Shown here: in pieces, positions 1 to 13,300 of the stretch
Position numbering within the stretch: position 1 is the first letter of the stretch
How the letters are laid out: every line of letters starts with the position of its first letter
Source of the DNA: Aporrectodea caliginosa
Taxonomy: Eukaryota > Annelida > Clitellata > Crassiclitellata > Lumbricidae
DNA: 64,000 nt
Reading direction: 5' to 3'
Assembly (NCBI GenBank): GCA_020284085.1
Contig: JACEVL010000290.1
Coordinates: 40,001 to 104,000, forward strand
The notes under the pieces: model-generated
Database searches by the model: none
Told to the model about the DNA's origin: nothing
The model's input: the letters and a program-made list of their open reading frames with translations, nothing else
Translations under genes and position numbers: made by a program

Positions 1-539
1 TAAAAACGAGTTTAATTCTGATTGGCTAGAAACCAACCAATCATAGCATCTGAAGTTAAAATGAATCTTGACAAAAATGACTTCCTTCGATTGTCTGATA
101 ATTCTTGAATACCTTCAAAGCAACAAGCCTTCCATGGACATCGGATGGGACCCATGTAAGCTCTTTACGGGTTCCATATGGTAATATGGTCCTATATGGG
201 CTCCATGACGTAGGCATTCTGCCAGGGTTCGAGTTCCAGTCAGTACCCAACAGTCAGACAGTTCCACTCTTAGAGCCACACTTAGAAGAGAATGCGTTTA
301 GCAGTAAACAATACTCGAGAAGAGAGAAAACAATAGCAGGAAAAAGCGTCATTAGTACTGCTGAAAACATAAAAAAATTGACAAAAGGCTGGTCACTGAC
401 TAACATAAGGTCCATAAACGACAGGCAGAATAGTAATGTCCAATTGTCCAGAGCCTAGGAGTCAATGATCAAAAGTAAAGGCAAAGCTAACTGGTAACCT
501 AAACGAATGCCTGTAAAAACTGTCAGGTGGTTCCAAGTA

Positions 540-840
540 TTTAGGTCTTAAGTACGAGTACAAGTATTTTCGGCTCAAGTACAAGTACTTAAAAACGATA
601 CCAAGTACTACATATCTGCCACTATCTAATGACCAAGTCGATGGTGTTGAGCAATTGTGCTTCAAGCACTTGTTCAACGTCCCTACAAAGTAACTGTCTG
701 AGAGGTTTGAACCTGTGCTCTCTGCATTACAATACAATACAACTGTATTTGATATAGCCCTCCTTCCAAAGTTCAGAAGTGCACACATGACCATATGACT
801 GAACATCGATGGTGCTAAGCAATTGTGCGTGAAGCAATCA
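540..840 (-). repeat. SINE-like fragment(s)
   Basis: Shares blocks with other copies in the window at 14290-14520 and 39540-39690: CCCTACA-AGTAACTG, a B-box-like TTTGAACC, and AAGTTCAGAAGTGCACA. Probably parts of a tRNA-derived SINE on the minus strand; two overlapping partial copies seem present. Confidence 0.5.
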
Positions 841-1014
841 GATTTCGAAAACGAACATTGTTCTCCAAAGCATCGTCGAAATACAAGTGTTTTACACCTC
901 TAATGCAGTGTCAATATCTATGTATAAAAAAAATAAATCAATGTCAGGTCGTTGGCCAATCTGACCTCAATACCGGTCCAGAATTCTTATATTCTGTTTA
1001 ATTAAATAAATAGT

Positions 1015-1330
1015 CTGAGTTTCATTGAACTTAGAAAATGCTACACATTTGAAGCATTGACTATACATATCTCTGGACAACCCTTCTGACTTGACGCAGT
1101 GCTCGTGAATAAGCTGGTGCTCTGCGCTTAGCTTTCAAGTGGTGCTAGCTCAGAATTCTTAGTTTCTGTTGATCAAAAATTTGTCTGAATTTCATTGAAC
1201 TTCAGATCTGGCACAGAGAGATGCTACACATTAGAAGCACCGACTATACATATCTCTGGACAACCCTTCTGACTTGACGCAGTGCTCGTGAATAAGCTGG
1301 TGCTCTTTGCTTAGCTTTCAAGTGGTGCTA
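1015..1330. repeat. Direct duplication, two units of about 130-140 bp
   Basis: The stretch at about 1015-1147 (GAAGCATTGACTATACATAT, then CTGGACAACCCTTCTGACTT) recurs at about 1188-1330 with few changes. The second unit has a small insertion (AGATCTGGCACAGAGAG). Confidence 0.85.
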
Positions 1331-4251
1331 GAGAAACTTGGAGTTTAAAATTACAATACTTATAAACCAGTTATGGTACAATAACAAAACAGATTCTGCT
1401 TGAAAATTTTCAACAACATCAGCAACTTTACAACACAGATTAAAAACATCCGAGAATAAATACAAGCCATGCACATGTTCTCTGGCTAAATGCAGACATT
1501 TTGTTCATTAGAGGACTTCTCTCAGACAGCATTCGAAAGTGTGGCGACATATAAAAATAAGCGGACTGCTTGTAAGCCATTCTCGTTGTGTTGGCATCAT
1601 TTTAAAAAGTAATTTGCAAGTAACAACCACAGTGTCCAAAGGCACTGAAATCTGATCCATCGCGAACTGCTTCCATCTAGAAAAAAGCAATCTAGCATTG
1701 TGCTGGTTTAACAATTTAACGAAGAGAGTGTACTAAAAATGACTGGGAAATCAAATGCAGCGCATTGTTAAAGTCATTGGAAGAAAATTGTTAAAATACC
1801 TGAAGCAGTAGATGAAACAAAACCATTCATGATACTGTATGTGATGTCAAAAATGACACATTAATGCAAACATCCATATTCCTAACACAAGCAAAGAAGG
1901 TAGAGACTTTGTAAATCCTTTCAAAACCAATTACATGTATGTTAAGAAGCAATAGTCCAAATACAGCTACCTGCATATATGCACAATAGTTACTCACATA
2001 GTAATGTGTATTGGTTCTTCAATTGTGTTTTCCGAATAGGTTGGTCGCCCTGACGTAGCTTTTGTAGGTGCTGAGAATTGTAGAAGATTTACATAACATT
2101 ACTTACACCTACCGAAAGGATTCTGTCTAATGAACCTTGGGAAGTTGTTTGCACACAAGTCTCTATTATCAATCAATTAAATGTGGTACAAGTGTAATCT
2201 GGGAAGTAAATTGCATGTCCTGTGATGATGAGCAGTTTCATGTTGGGACTTTGGAATGCATTTATTTCCAGTTCATGCATGGAAACAATGGGAAACGAGC
2301 TCCTGCACATGTTCTACTACGAAGATGGGAGCTTTACTTTATTCTAGAACAATTTGGCAATTTCAAAAATGATTTTGTAAACAGAATTTGTAAATATCAG
2401 TTGTACACAGAAACGCTTTCACTGCAAAGCTATTGCAGGTGGCAAGATAATGAAACATTATCATCTACAAACAACTCTGATCAGAAAATTCCTCTATTTG
2501 AAGGCAATAGTTTTAAGATAAGGTAAAGAGATCACTAGTTTAAAAAGCTTCAGTCCTCAGCAGTTCTCAACAGTTCAAGGACCTACTGGCAAAGATATTG
2601 TTACATGAGGAACCTGTTATGTGGAAATGGTAGCTGGTAATGCCTTAACAGGTGGATCTGCAAATACGGTAGGGATCTCCTGGGTGAGTTCTTCGACGGT
2701 GGGTGGCGAGAACCTACCCATCCTTCTTTCATGGCCTATACAAAGGGAGGTTGGAGAAAAAAGGTTGGTGATATTTGATCTGTTGATATCGAGTTACGAG
2801 AAAGAACGGTGAAATATAACAAGACTTGATATTCTGCTTAAATACTGTTCGGGATACCGCTTGAAACACGCAACAAGCCAGTATCTAGCAATGTAAACTT
2901 GATAACATAAAACGAAAGACCAATAACACACACGACTGAAAACTCCTCAATTACCATCACATGACTAGGATGGCGCTCTGGCAGGCATGAAAATATCGCA
3001 TCTTGTTTACATAACAAATGCATTCATTTAATTATATTAAGAAAGTAAATGGATGTACAATTACATTTTCAGAGTAACACATTGCCTGTGGAAATTTAAA
3101 ACATCACATTTAATATCAGATAGAGAATTGAAACGGGGCGACACCATTGGGTAAAGATGCACCCGAATATCCAATAAACAAATCACCATTCCTCTTTATA
3201 TAGATTCCTTGACAGAAAACCAGCAACACAGTCTATTCCATACACAATACATTCACACAAAGAACTATCAATATCAGGATTCAAACTGCAGCTGTGGAAT
3301 TGCCAAATGTTAACAAGTGATAGATTCTGTATCGAAAAACTTCTCTTTTTGAACATCTGCTAACCAAAAATGCTTCAATTAGATTTCTCAGAATACCAGT
3401 CATGACTTTAATTTACTGTGTTCACTGCACATTTTGCCAGAAAGACATCCATAATACTTAACATCAAAGAAACACAAAGAAATATAATTTAATTATTATT
3501 AATTAGAAACTTCTATAGTGTTGGTGTATAATGTAATTCTATTATTATCTACTAATAATTAATATTATTATCTATTAATTACATATTAATATGCAGTAGG
3601 CAACTAGGCATCCACTGATGTCATACGAAAGCCAAGATGGAAATTTTATCACAGTAAAAGCCAAATATTGCAAATGTATCTCACTCAAGCAAAGTTTCTA
3701 TCATTGCTCAGTTCAGTTTCTCTGTCTAATGATGGCCAATAAAGCTGTGCCTGGAAGGAGCATATTCTACTCAGTACTAAAGTCCATCCTGTATAGGTCT
3801 GTGCATTGGGCAACACAGCTTCTACATTAGTCTCTGTCCATCAACAGTCTTCCAGCCTTGTCCCACGACATCCGCAAGCACCTCAAGCCACATGAAACTT
3901 ACAGCAATCTTATAAGTTGCATGTCAGTCGTCTAAATCTGTTCAGGGATATGTCGAAAACAAAAGTTATTCAAGTGAAAGTATGATCTGTCTCAAAAACT
4001 AAAGCCAGAACATGCGTTAAATAATCTTTAGACCGTATGTGTCACTACTTTATGTTGGCTGAGCCTGCCAGAGTAGCAATGGAATGAAATCCATAAATAA
4101 CGAAATTGAAAATTGAAAAACACAACACTGAGGACCGGTAAAATCTCATGTTATCATTCTACTATCATTCTAATAATAGCCTGCCCACAGAGATAACTTT
4201 ATCTATACGACGGATAACAGCAGTGGTCAAAACGTGAATCTCTAGGCTCTT

Positions 4252-4387
4252 TCACTTTTTACCAAGTAACTTTTTGCCCTGTTCTATGAGTAGTTGTTCA
4301 GCATAGTCTGCTCTTCGAACGGCTGCATCACGTTGTTTGACAAATTCTTCGGACTGCTTATCCTTTTTGGTAATTGCTTCTTTCACC
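4252..4387 (-). CDS. CEP131: CEP131 exon 19, C-terminus and stop
   Basis: The last 44 residues and the TGA stop. VKEAITKKDKQSEEFVKQRD and then AAVRRADYAEQLLIEQ match the human C-terminus (VKTALARKEEAV, AAVKRADHLEELLEQH). The acceptor is atatttag. Degenerate copies of this acceptor and the exon's first bases lie upstream at 4546-4640 and 4682-4775. I see no clear polyadenylation signal close downstream. Confidence 0.94.
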
Positions 4388-7300
4388 CTAAATATGCAAA
4401 ACAAAACAGTGAAAATCTAGAGCTAAAAGTTCAAGATTTACAATAGGTCAGTCACCCTGATTCCTTTATTCTGAAAGTGTAACTAGCAAAAAGAACCGAA
4501 TGAAAAGATGTTGAGATATTAGACTCTCATGAATCTACAAAAGTCAGAAACCTTATCCTTTTTGACAAATTGCTTCTTTGACCCTAAAAATGCAATAGAA
4601 AGACGTGAAAGTCTGAAGTTAAAACTTCTAAATTAACATAAATCGATTGGGATATTAGTCTGCTACAATACCTACAAAGGTCAGAAACCTTATCCTATCC
4701 CTTTTGGCAATAGCTTCATTAACTCTAAAAATAAACAGAAAGCAGTGAAGGTCTGCAGCTAAACTTCAAACTACAGCAGGTTTTGCTGAATCCTTCACCC
4801 AGAAATATAATTAGAAAAGAAACCGGATTGAAAAATCTGGATTTGAAACCAACCTGGCATGTTGCACCCGTACCAAAGACTTACCTGTTCAAATCATCTG
4901 ACTAAGCCGACCTACGACTAGTCACTAGTGCATTTGAGGAGTATTTAGTTAAATTAACTTGCACTTTATAAGCCTTCATATAATAATAATAACTATAACA
5001 ATAATACTCCTAATAGTCCAAGCACATAAATTTTGTTTGTCATGACCGGCTTTACCAGTTGTGCCAGGTGCATGTCATCTCTCGCTATCTCACCTTTAAC
5101 ACTACCGCTACTCTTGTTCACGCCTTTGCTATAGTAGTCGACTTGACTGCTGTTCCTCTATTTTTGCAGTTATCTGTCCTTTTCCACCTGGCATGATTTG
5201 GAAGCGCCTCTGAGTAGAAATCTTGAAGGAGTGCTATACAAATTTTCTGAATTAATAAAGGAATGAATCTAATGAATGTCCTAAATCAGCGGACCTTCGG
5301 TGTACTTCTTCCATTTCATCTTCCTTGGCCTTCAGTTGGACCTCATTCTCAGACTTCAGTCGCTCCACCTCCAACCGGTGTCGAGCCTTCAGTTCCGAAA
5401 CCTCGTTCTTTAATCGTCGATTTTCATCCTCGATTGCGACGATTCGTTCAGCAAACTCCTGTCTGATGACGTCTGAAATGTGGTCCCGTTCTTCGTTCCT
5501 CTTGTCAAGTAACTGCAAATAATTAATTTGAATAATTCACTTGCATCCATGACAGTAAGAAATTCCAGTAACTGCAGCTTGATGAGATAGTTATTCTGTA
5601 GTTTAACTGGAACAAAGGTATTAAAGATTTTATGCTGTAATTAGTGTAATTAGTGACTTTCTCACTCCAGTGTCAAATGCACAAGAGATCAACAAATAGT
5701 GCACAGAAATTCAGATATAACCAGGTCAGTATCCAAAAGACCAGACAGATCAGTTCACTAAGACAGAGGCGGCCTAAGGTATATAAACAATTTGCAGTTC
5801 TAAGTCTTAAGTTGTAAACGAAATGATATAAGCTGGTTCTTTTGTTTTCAACATTTAAAAAATGCTAAACTTCACTATATCAGGTTTTTATGGAAATTTT
5901 TGTAGGTTTATCAAATAAAAATTAAATTACAAAATGCAACAAAATAGCCATTGTGTGCCGAATTCACATGCTTTCAATAAGTAACTGATAAGCAACAGAT
6001 ATATAAAACTACTGCTAAAGCCATGCAAGAAAAGATTCATATATTACTAACACGTCAATGGATTTTGACTTGAACTAGTCACAGTTGCAAATCAGAATAC
6101 GTAGCTATGTACCCAACTGTGTGACACTTATTGCTACTACAAGAGAAGAGACAGAGGAAGTGGATTCCCTACTAAGAAGGAAGGAAGAACAGATGGAAAA
6201 AGAATGAGAGGAAGATCTTGAGAGATGCTGCTGGACTGGATGATGGATACTTTAAACTGAAGGAGGAAGCTCAGCATCAAGAGGAGTGGTGCCATTGGAT
6301 GTTTGAACCCGCCCAAGGGCAGAGAACTTGAGAAAGAAGACACAACTACACGAATAAAGACTAGTTTTTACCGATTTCAGTTCATTGGCATGCAGTTCTT
6401 TTTGCGTCAGTGTTACCTTCAGGCGCTCATTCTCACCTTCAACTTCATGAAGCTTGGCCTGAAACAAATAAGAGAATCTGTTTGAAAACTAATGAAAAAT
6501 AATTAAGAAATACACAGTTCCAATGAATAATTTCATAATATATCTACAGAAGCAAAAGCTACATGCCTGCTTAAACCTTGGACCTCTGCTAGTCTGACCC
6601 TTGCACCTTGACCTGGAACTATTTCTGACCTCAACTGACTATCGATTTTGCTTGATTTAACACCTGTAAATAAGTTGGCTCCTGTGACTGCTTTTCTTGG
6701 CACTGTACAAATATTGAGATTATGATCACAATCAAATGACAACTCGAAACAACAAGACAAAGAAGAAGACAAAATTGTGCAAGAAATCACACCTACAAAC
6801 TCAAATTAAGAATAGTTAAACACGAAGATTCCAAAAAGACCATTCTATAACAACAGCAATAATGAAGCAGAAGAGAAGAGCAGTCCCATAAGCTAGTTCA
6901 GAGGCAGCTATGGTTATGAAGTGTTAGCGACTTCATTTTCTTAGCCTCGGCATATGAGGGCAGGTGGCCAGTCCTCTCCCTCGCCATCTCATCTTCCCAC
7001 TGACAGTGTACGGTCAGTGAACTCATTATAGCTGAATTGGCTAGGGGCACAGGTGGAGCAGAAATCTCAAACCAAATTTCTGCCATGGCAGGGATTTGAA
7101 CCTCTGACTGACAGTCCAGCATGCTAACATTATCAAGCACCCCACAAACAATGAAGCGAACATAAACTTCAACCAACCTTTGTCAGATTGTATTTTTCGG
7201 CAATCTGTCGTTCAGATCTTTCCAATTCAACCAATTCACGTTCATATTTCTCTCGAATTCTCCTGTGGGTAAAAACAGTGTCAAGTAATCACAGAACTTA

Positions 7301-10300
7301 TGTCGTATCTTCACAGAGACAAAACATTCCCAAAACAAGACCCAATGAATCAGGCGAGTCTTCAAACACCTCCCATATATAGCTTGAGTTACGTAGAAAG
7401 GGCACTGGGCTGTGCATTTTAAGTTCAGGGTCCCAGGACAAAGAAACAAGTCAGTTGTATTTCAAATACAAATGAATAAATAATACATGGCATCCTGAAT
7501 TGCAATCTCAGTGCATATTTCTTAGCACATTCTCAGTGTCCCTACTACTTCTAGCCAGCTAAATTACCGGTATAACGAGTATACTGATCATACAGCTCAT
7601 CATTAAAGTCTTAACAATTAATACTCATTTTTAACACTTTAACGATGAGCATGTACTAAAACTGACTGGGAAACCAATGCAGTTTGTCGTTAAAGTGTAA
7701 ACAATGAAGTCCTTAACATTAAATCTAATTCTTTGTGCAGAGTTCAGATAGTTTGAATCGTTCAAACGCGAGTGTTGGAAAATGGAAATGCAGTGACATA
7801 TATTTGACTGTATACTAAGAATCTATCACTTGTTAGAAGCACATGTGGGACGCGGTGGTGTATCGGTATGTTCTGTGCCTTGTAACCGGAAGGTCGCAGG
7901 TTCGAATCTACCTCAAGCCATGCACTGCGTAGCGACCCTGGACAAAGTTGCTCACCCACAGTTGTCTGTGTGGAAGACAACAGGAAACCACCTCGCTCAT
8001 CTCCCCAGGTGGCATAAAAGCCAATGGACCTGCCTTCAGGCAGATCATCATCATCATCATCAGTAGCAGCAGCAGCAGCACATGTAAGTGAAACAATTGT
8101 GTAGTTCTTACCTGATCTGGTTTTCAGCATCCTTCTTGCACTCTCTGATCTCCGCATCCCTATCATCTGCCAGACTCCGTATCGCCATTTCAATCTCACG
8201 ATCTCTGTCCTTCTTCACCTGTTCACGCATCTCTCGTTCCTTCTGCATCAGCATCGTCTCCTGTTTCTTGCGATAATTCTCCTCCCAGGCGTCCCTCTCA
8301 ATTGTCAGCTGCTCTTTGAGCTGACGAATCTCTGCCTAAACAACAACAAAATATCCCACAACATCACAGGCTGTGAATATTTACAGCCACATTCTGGAAA
8401 TGCTTCCTAAAAAGAAGAACAGTCCCTTAAGCTAGCCCTGAGGCAGTCATGGGCATGAAGCGTTAGCGACTTCATTTTCTTAGCCTCAGCATATGAGTGT
8501 GGGTGGTCAGTCCTCTCCCTTGCTAAAAACATTTCATAAATGCTTAGCCAAGTAAGTAAATAATCTTTACTAGCACGAGACAAACACTCATACTTTACAA
8601 CAACTATACATACAGTGGCAAGAAGTAGCACAATAGCACAAAATCAGTGCAACCAAAAACAAAATAAAACCATTCATATATTTATTTATTGAGCTCATTG
8701 CTGACACACCGCAGCCATTTACAAAGAAAGAAAGAAATGTCTAAGAAAAATAATTCAATCGGTCAGTCAGATAGAGGGGCCTTTGTCGAGTGTCTGTATA
8801 GTACAGACACTCCAATGCAATAATACAAACAGTTATAAAAACTCAAGCAATAATACAAACAGTTATAGAGTGTTTGTTTATATACAGTTACATCTATAGC
8901 AATGATATGAAGAACCGAAACATAAACAGTAAGCACCTGGCAATTGAAGTCATAAATATGGATGCTAAGAACTTTGGTCTGGAGATAAACTGGGGACAAA
9001 ATCTAGATCTGGACCACCACGGACTGTCTCCCTGATTGCAGGTGATATGCTGGAGGTAATGAATGCATTCACATACAGTGGCAGCCAAACACTACCAACT
9101 GGATCTAGTGAACAGGAGATCAAGCATCAAATTGCTCTTGCCAGATCCTCTGTAGTCTCCTTGGATACAAGCAGTTAGCTTCACCACTGTTCTGCATACC
9201 AAGCTGCAGCTCTATTAGTTGAATGTGTAACTGATACAGCTCTACAGTTTCGAGGCTTGGATGACCACAGAGATTGTAAACAAGCAGCTCAGCAGCTTTG
9301 GCATGCAATGCCTCAGAAGGATCTTGCAATATCTCTACAAAGATCATGCGAGTAACAGGTGATCAGAAGGAGAATGGGAACAGTACTAGTCTCTAGAATA
9401 GTCCAGAAACACAGACTGAGCGTTTCGGACACGTTGCACCAGCTCCGAAGGTTTAGATCCACCGGGCAGCTCTGTGGACCACAATAGACTGGAAAAGACA
9501 ACACAGCAGTCTTATGACCACCGGGACTAGAGTTATTAAGAAGGATCTAACAACCGTGAAAATCGGCCTTTATACAGCATGGAGGAAGGCTAAAAACAGA
9601 ACAGCTTGGTGTCACATCACTGACATGCTTAACCTTGGCCAAGCACAACACCAGAATAAGTTTGCGAACAAAATAACTCAAGATTACGTTGAGAGATAAT
9701 GGCTTCATGTAATTATTATTATTATTATTATTAATTAAATTTGTAACGTGCACACAGTCACACCAAAACGTGAATCTGAGATGTGGATAGTCAGCCACCC
9801 AGAGAAAATGTAGTTAGATATACAATTGCTTGAAAGCCAAGGAAAAATAGTGTGTTTTGAGATGCTTTATGTTATCATGATGCCTGGCCTTCATTTAGCT
9901 CATACTTTCTTATAACACCAATTTCTCTTCAATTCCTGACTTACTGCATGTCGGTTTTCCTGTTCTTTCCGTCCCAACTCGTATTCCTTTCTGAGTGTTT
10001 CGATGGTGATGGACTGGGTTTCTTCGACCTTCTGCTGCTGTCTGTCGAGGTCCTGCCTCTGCTTCTGAGCCGTCTGAGCAATGCGCTCCTTCTCCTCACG
10101 CACTTCGCTGTAGAGACGCTGTCGCTGCTGTTGAAGGATCTCCTCTTCCTGCCGTACCTGCTTCTCATACCTGTCATATTAGATGAATATTAATTATTAA
10201 TCAGTAACTTCTATAATGCTGAAGTCGATATACAGGCACCTATACCTCTGTTAGAAGAGATGATAGTATCCATTGAGACAATACTGTTATCCAAACCTTT

Positions 10301-13300
10301 CCACAAGTTTTCAACTCTTGCACTGAAGAATTTCTTTTGTAATGTTCCTTACATATACATCTGTGGCTTTGCATTGCCTTGTTTCAGGCTAATTCAAAGA
10401 ACCTGCATCCTTTCCAGTTATGATCTCCTATGATTCAGTAAGTGGGCTTTCCAGCAAGCCAGTCAATAGCTCTTTCACAACATTCCAGGTACGAATGAAT
10501 AATAAGTAAGTAAGTAAGAAAGACAAAAATAATATCCTTTAATAGACCAACTGCCAACCGCACTTTGGTGTACAAAAAACATAGTCTCACAGACAGTTAT
10601 CTGATTAAGACAGTCAGAACATTCTACCTTGATCAAACCTTATATGTCATCCTAGTTTTATGCATCAAGCTATCTGCCTAAGGAATGATTCGGTCATGGG
10701 CCTGAGAGCAGAGAGAATAGATGGAGGTTTTAGCATAATATTAACACATTTTCACTGTCAGCCAACAACAACAGCACCCATCCTAATGCTGTAAACAAAC
10801 TCAAAAACGACTGATAAAACAACAACAACAAATACACTCACATCTGTCTGGCGAGTTCCCTTTCACGTGAACATGCCGCTTCTTTTTCTTTTGCCAGCTG
10901 ATCTCTCAATTCTTCCGTCATTTGAACATATCTCTGCGCTGCTCGCTCGTCGGCTACCAACAGCTCCGCCTGGTGCATTGCCTTGATCTTATTCAGCTCA
11001 GCCTTGTGCTGTCCAATTAGTCGCTGCAACTCTGGTTCAAATCCCTTCACAGTCATTTCCTGTTCAAAATAACAGCCAAAACAATTGGAGCATGACAGAG
11101 TTAGAGTTTCAACCGCTTCACATTCTGTAAATATAATCTTGGAGATTTAAAGTTTTAACATGACAGCTTCTTTACAAGCACAAACGAGTCCAACCAAGCC
11201 AATTTTTCTATCAGAAGCCTAAATAATATACACCACTTAAACCAATTTTCTACTTCTGTTTGCCCAACCTGAACCCCTCTCGGAAAGCAGAATTGACCTT
11301 TTCTGGTTACAATGCTTTTTGTTCTAAATCAAGCTGTACATACTTTAGGCGACTGAGGTTTGCCGTCTATTGGGTTTTTCTAGACCAATACCTCCCCTTC
11401 TACTTTAAAAGAGATCTTCTAAGTCAATTATGTAGACCGAAGAAAGTTTCGGGTCACATTTCTTGACTAGGTAAATCTGATGAATTTTCAGCAAAAAGAG
11501 ACCTTTATTGATCATAGATATATCAGCAGTGCTTCAAACAATTAACAGGGAAAGATTCTTTCAGAAATTTTCCTTGTGATAGGGAGAAAGTCAGTGTGTG
11601 TGCTTAACATGATACAGATTTGTTAATTGAATCAAAGGCACCACAAAAGACATAGAATTTCATGTAATCAAAAAGGCTTAGGAAAGCCACAGGATTTAAA
11701 TGAAAGGGCTTAGCAGAAACATGGGGTTTAATTCAATTCAAGGGCTTAGGAGAACCACAGGATTTAATTTAATTATACGGCTTAGTAGAAACAGAGGATT
11801 TGTAATAACTGACGGTGTTATGAAAACTAAAAACAAAATTGTCATGCCTTAATTTTCTTTGTCTCATCCTTAACCCATTTCTCTCTCCGCAGTTTGTCTG
11901 TTGCTGAATGCAAATCTGTCAGCTTTTTCACTTCAATGCCATGACTAAAACAACAACAAAAACACATTTCATTTTATCTGCAACATTTCCTAGCATCAGA
12001 CAGTCACGTCTTCAGAATACAATACAAAACAATACAACAGTAATTTGATAATGCCCACCTTACAAAGTTCAGAAGTGCACATTGAAGCCAGGCACCTATT
12101 ATGAGCTACAAGTAGGCTGGAAGAGGTAAGTTTTCAGTTCAGAGTGAAAGACAGTTTCGCTAATAGAGTTGCAAACATGCGGAGGTAGACAGTTCCAGAT
12201 GGAGGGACCGGCAACTGTGAATAAACGCCGGCTACAACCAAGCTGTGTACCAGGAACAGCATACTTTCCAGTTACTCTAACCAATCAGCTACTATGTCCA
12301 TTTAATCAGCTACTGAGTGATTGGATATTTGTGTCAGTAATCCACCCTACTCTATGGAGATCTAATATCATGCAAAATACATAACAATGTTATTTAAGTT
12401 TAATTTTCTATAACCGTATTGATCATAAAAGTCGTCTAGCCATCTCTAACTGTAACGTGGAAAAAGGCAGTCATGCAATAGCGGACTATTTTATCCTTTA
12501 GGGCTGTACTGTTGACGGCATCAACAGATTAACTTTGAAAATGTCTGATTGTTGTTTATTTCCTGTAAGTCTTCTGTTGTTATTGAATCAATAAACGGCA
12601 GATTGATTGATTATTGACATCAACATTGCTAAGATTGCTGGAATTTTAACCAACCAAAAGACACATAAAGTTCACAAAGAAAGTAATTAGCGATGAATGA
12701 GATGAATCACTTGGTGTCTCCATATGAAACGATTCACCAAGATCAACAACCTTTCTTCCATGGATTTGATCTTGTCGCGTGACGTCTGAGTGACAGTGAT
12801 CAACTGCTTCTGTAGACTGTCGTACTTTTCAGCCCACTGCTTCTTATCTTCAAGCAACTGTAAAAGAGAATCAAAAAGCTGTATTACACTTGGAACACCA
12901 CTAGCTGGTTACAGAAGAAAGCACATCAGCGTGTGCCGGGTGGAGAGATGGTTGAATAGTAACAAGCTGGCGCAAAGATCACGACGGGGTTCGATACCCG
13001 CTAGCCCATAAGGTTGACTCAGCTTTCCACTCCCTAGGGGTGACTGCAAAATGAGCAGTAGGACAGATGGATCACGACGGGGTTCGATACCCGCTAGCCC
13101 ATAAGGTTGACTCAACTTTCCACTCCCTAGGGGTGACTGCAAAATGAGCAGTAGGACAGATGGGCCTAATGCAGGCTGCCAGTTAAATTCGACTGTTAAA
13201 CATATTATAATCTGTTACTACTATATCATGTAATCTTACTGCTTACTTGTCAGTTTGAATTAATAAACGAATATTATTATTGTTATTATTATTACTGATG

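Larger units (their letters stand above)
1..4251. other. Intergenic DNA downstream of CEP131
   Basis: No convincing gene. Short open frames here lack family resemblance. Contents I can name are a SINE-like stretch (about 540-840), a tandem duplication (1015-1330) and a degenerate small hairpin element (1712-1774). The rest is AT-rich and unidentified. Confidence 0.6.
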
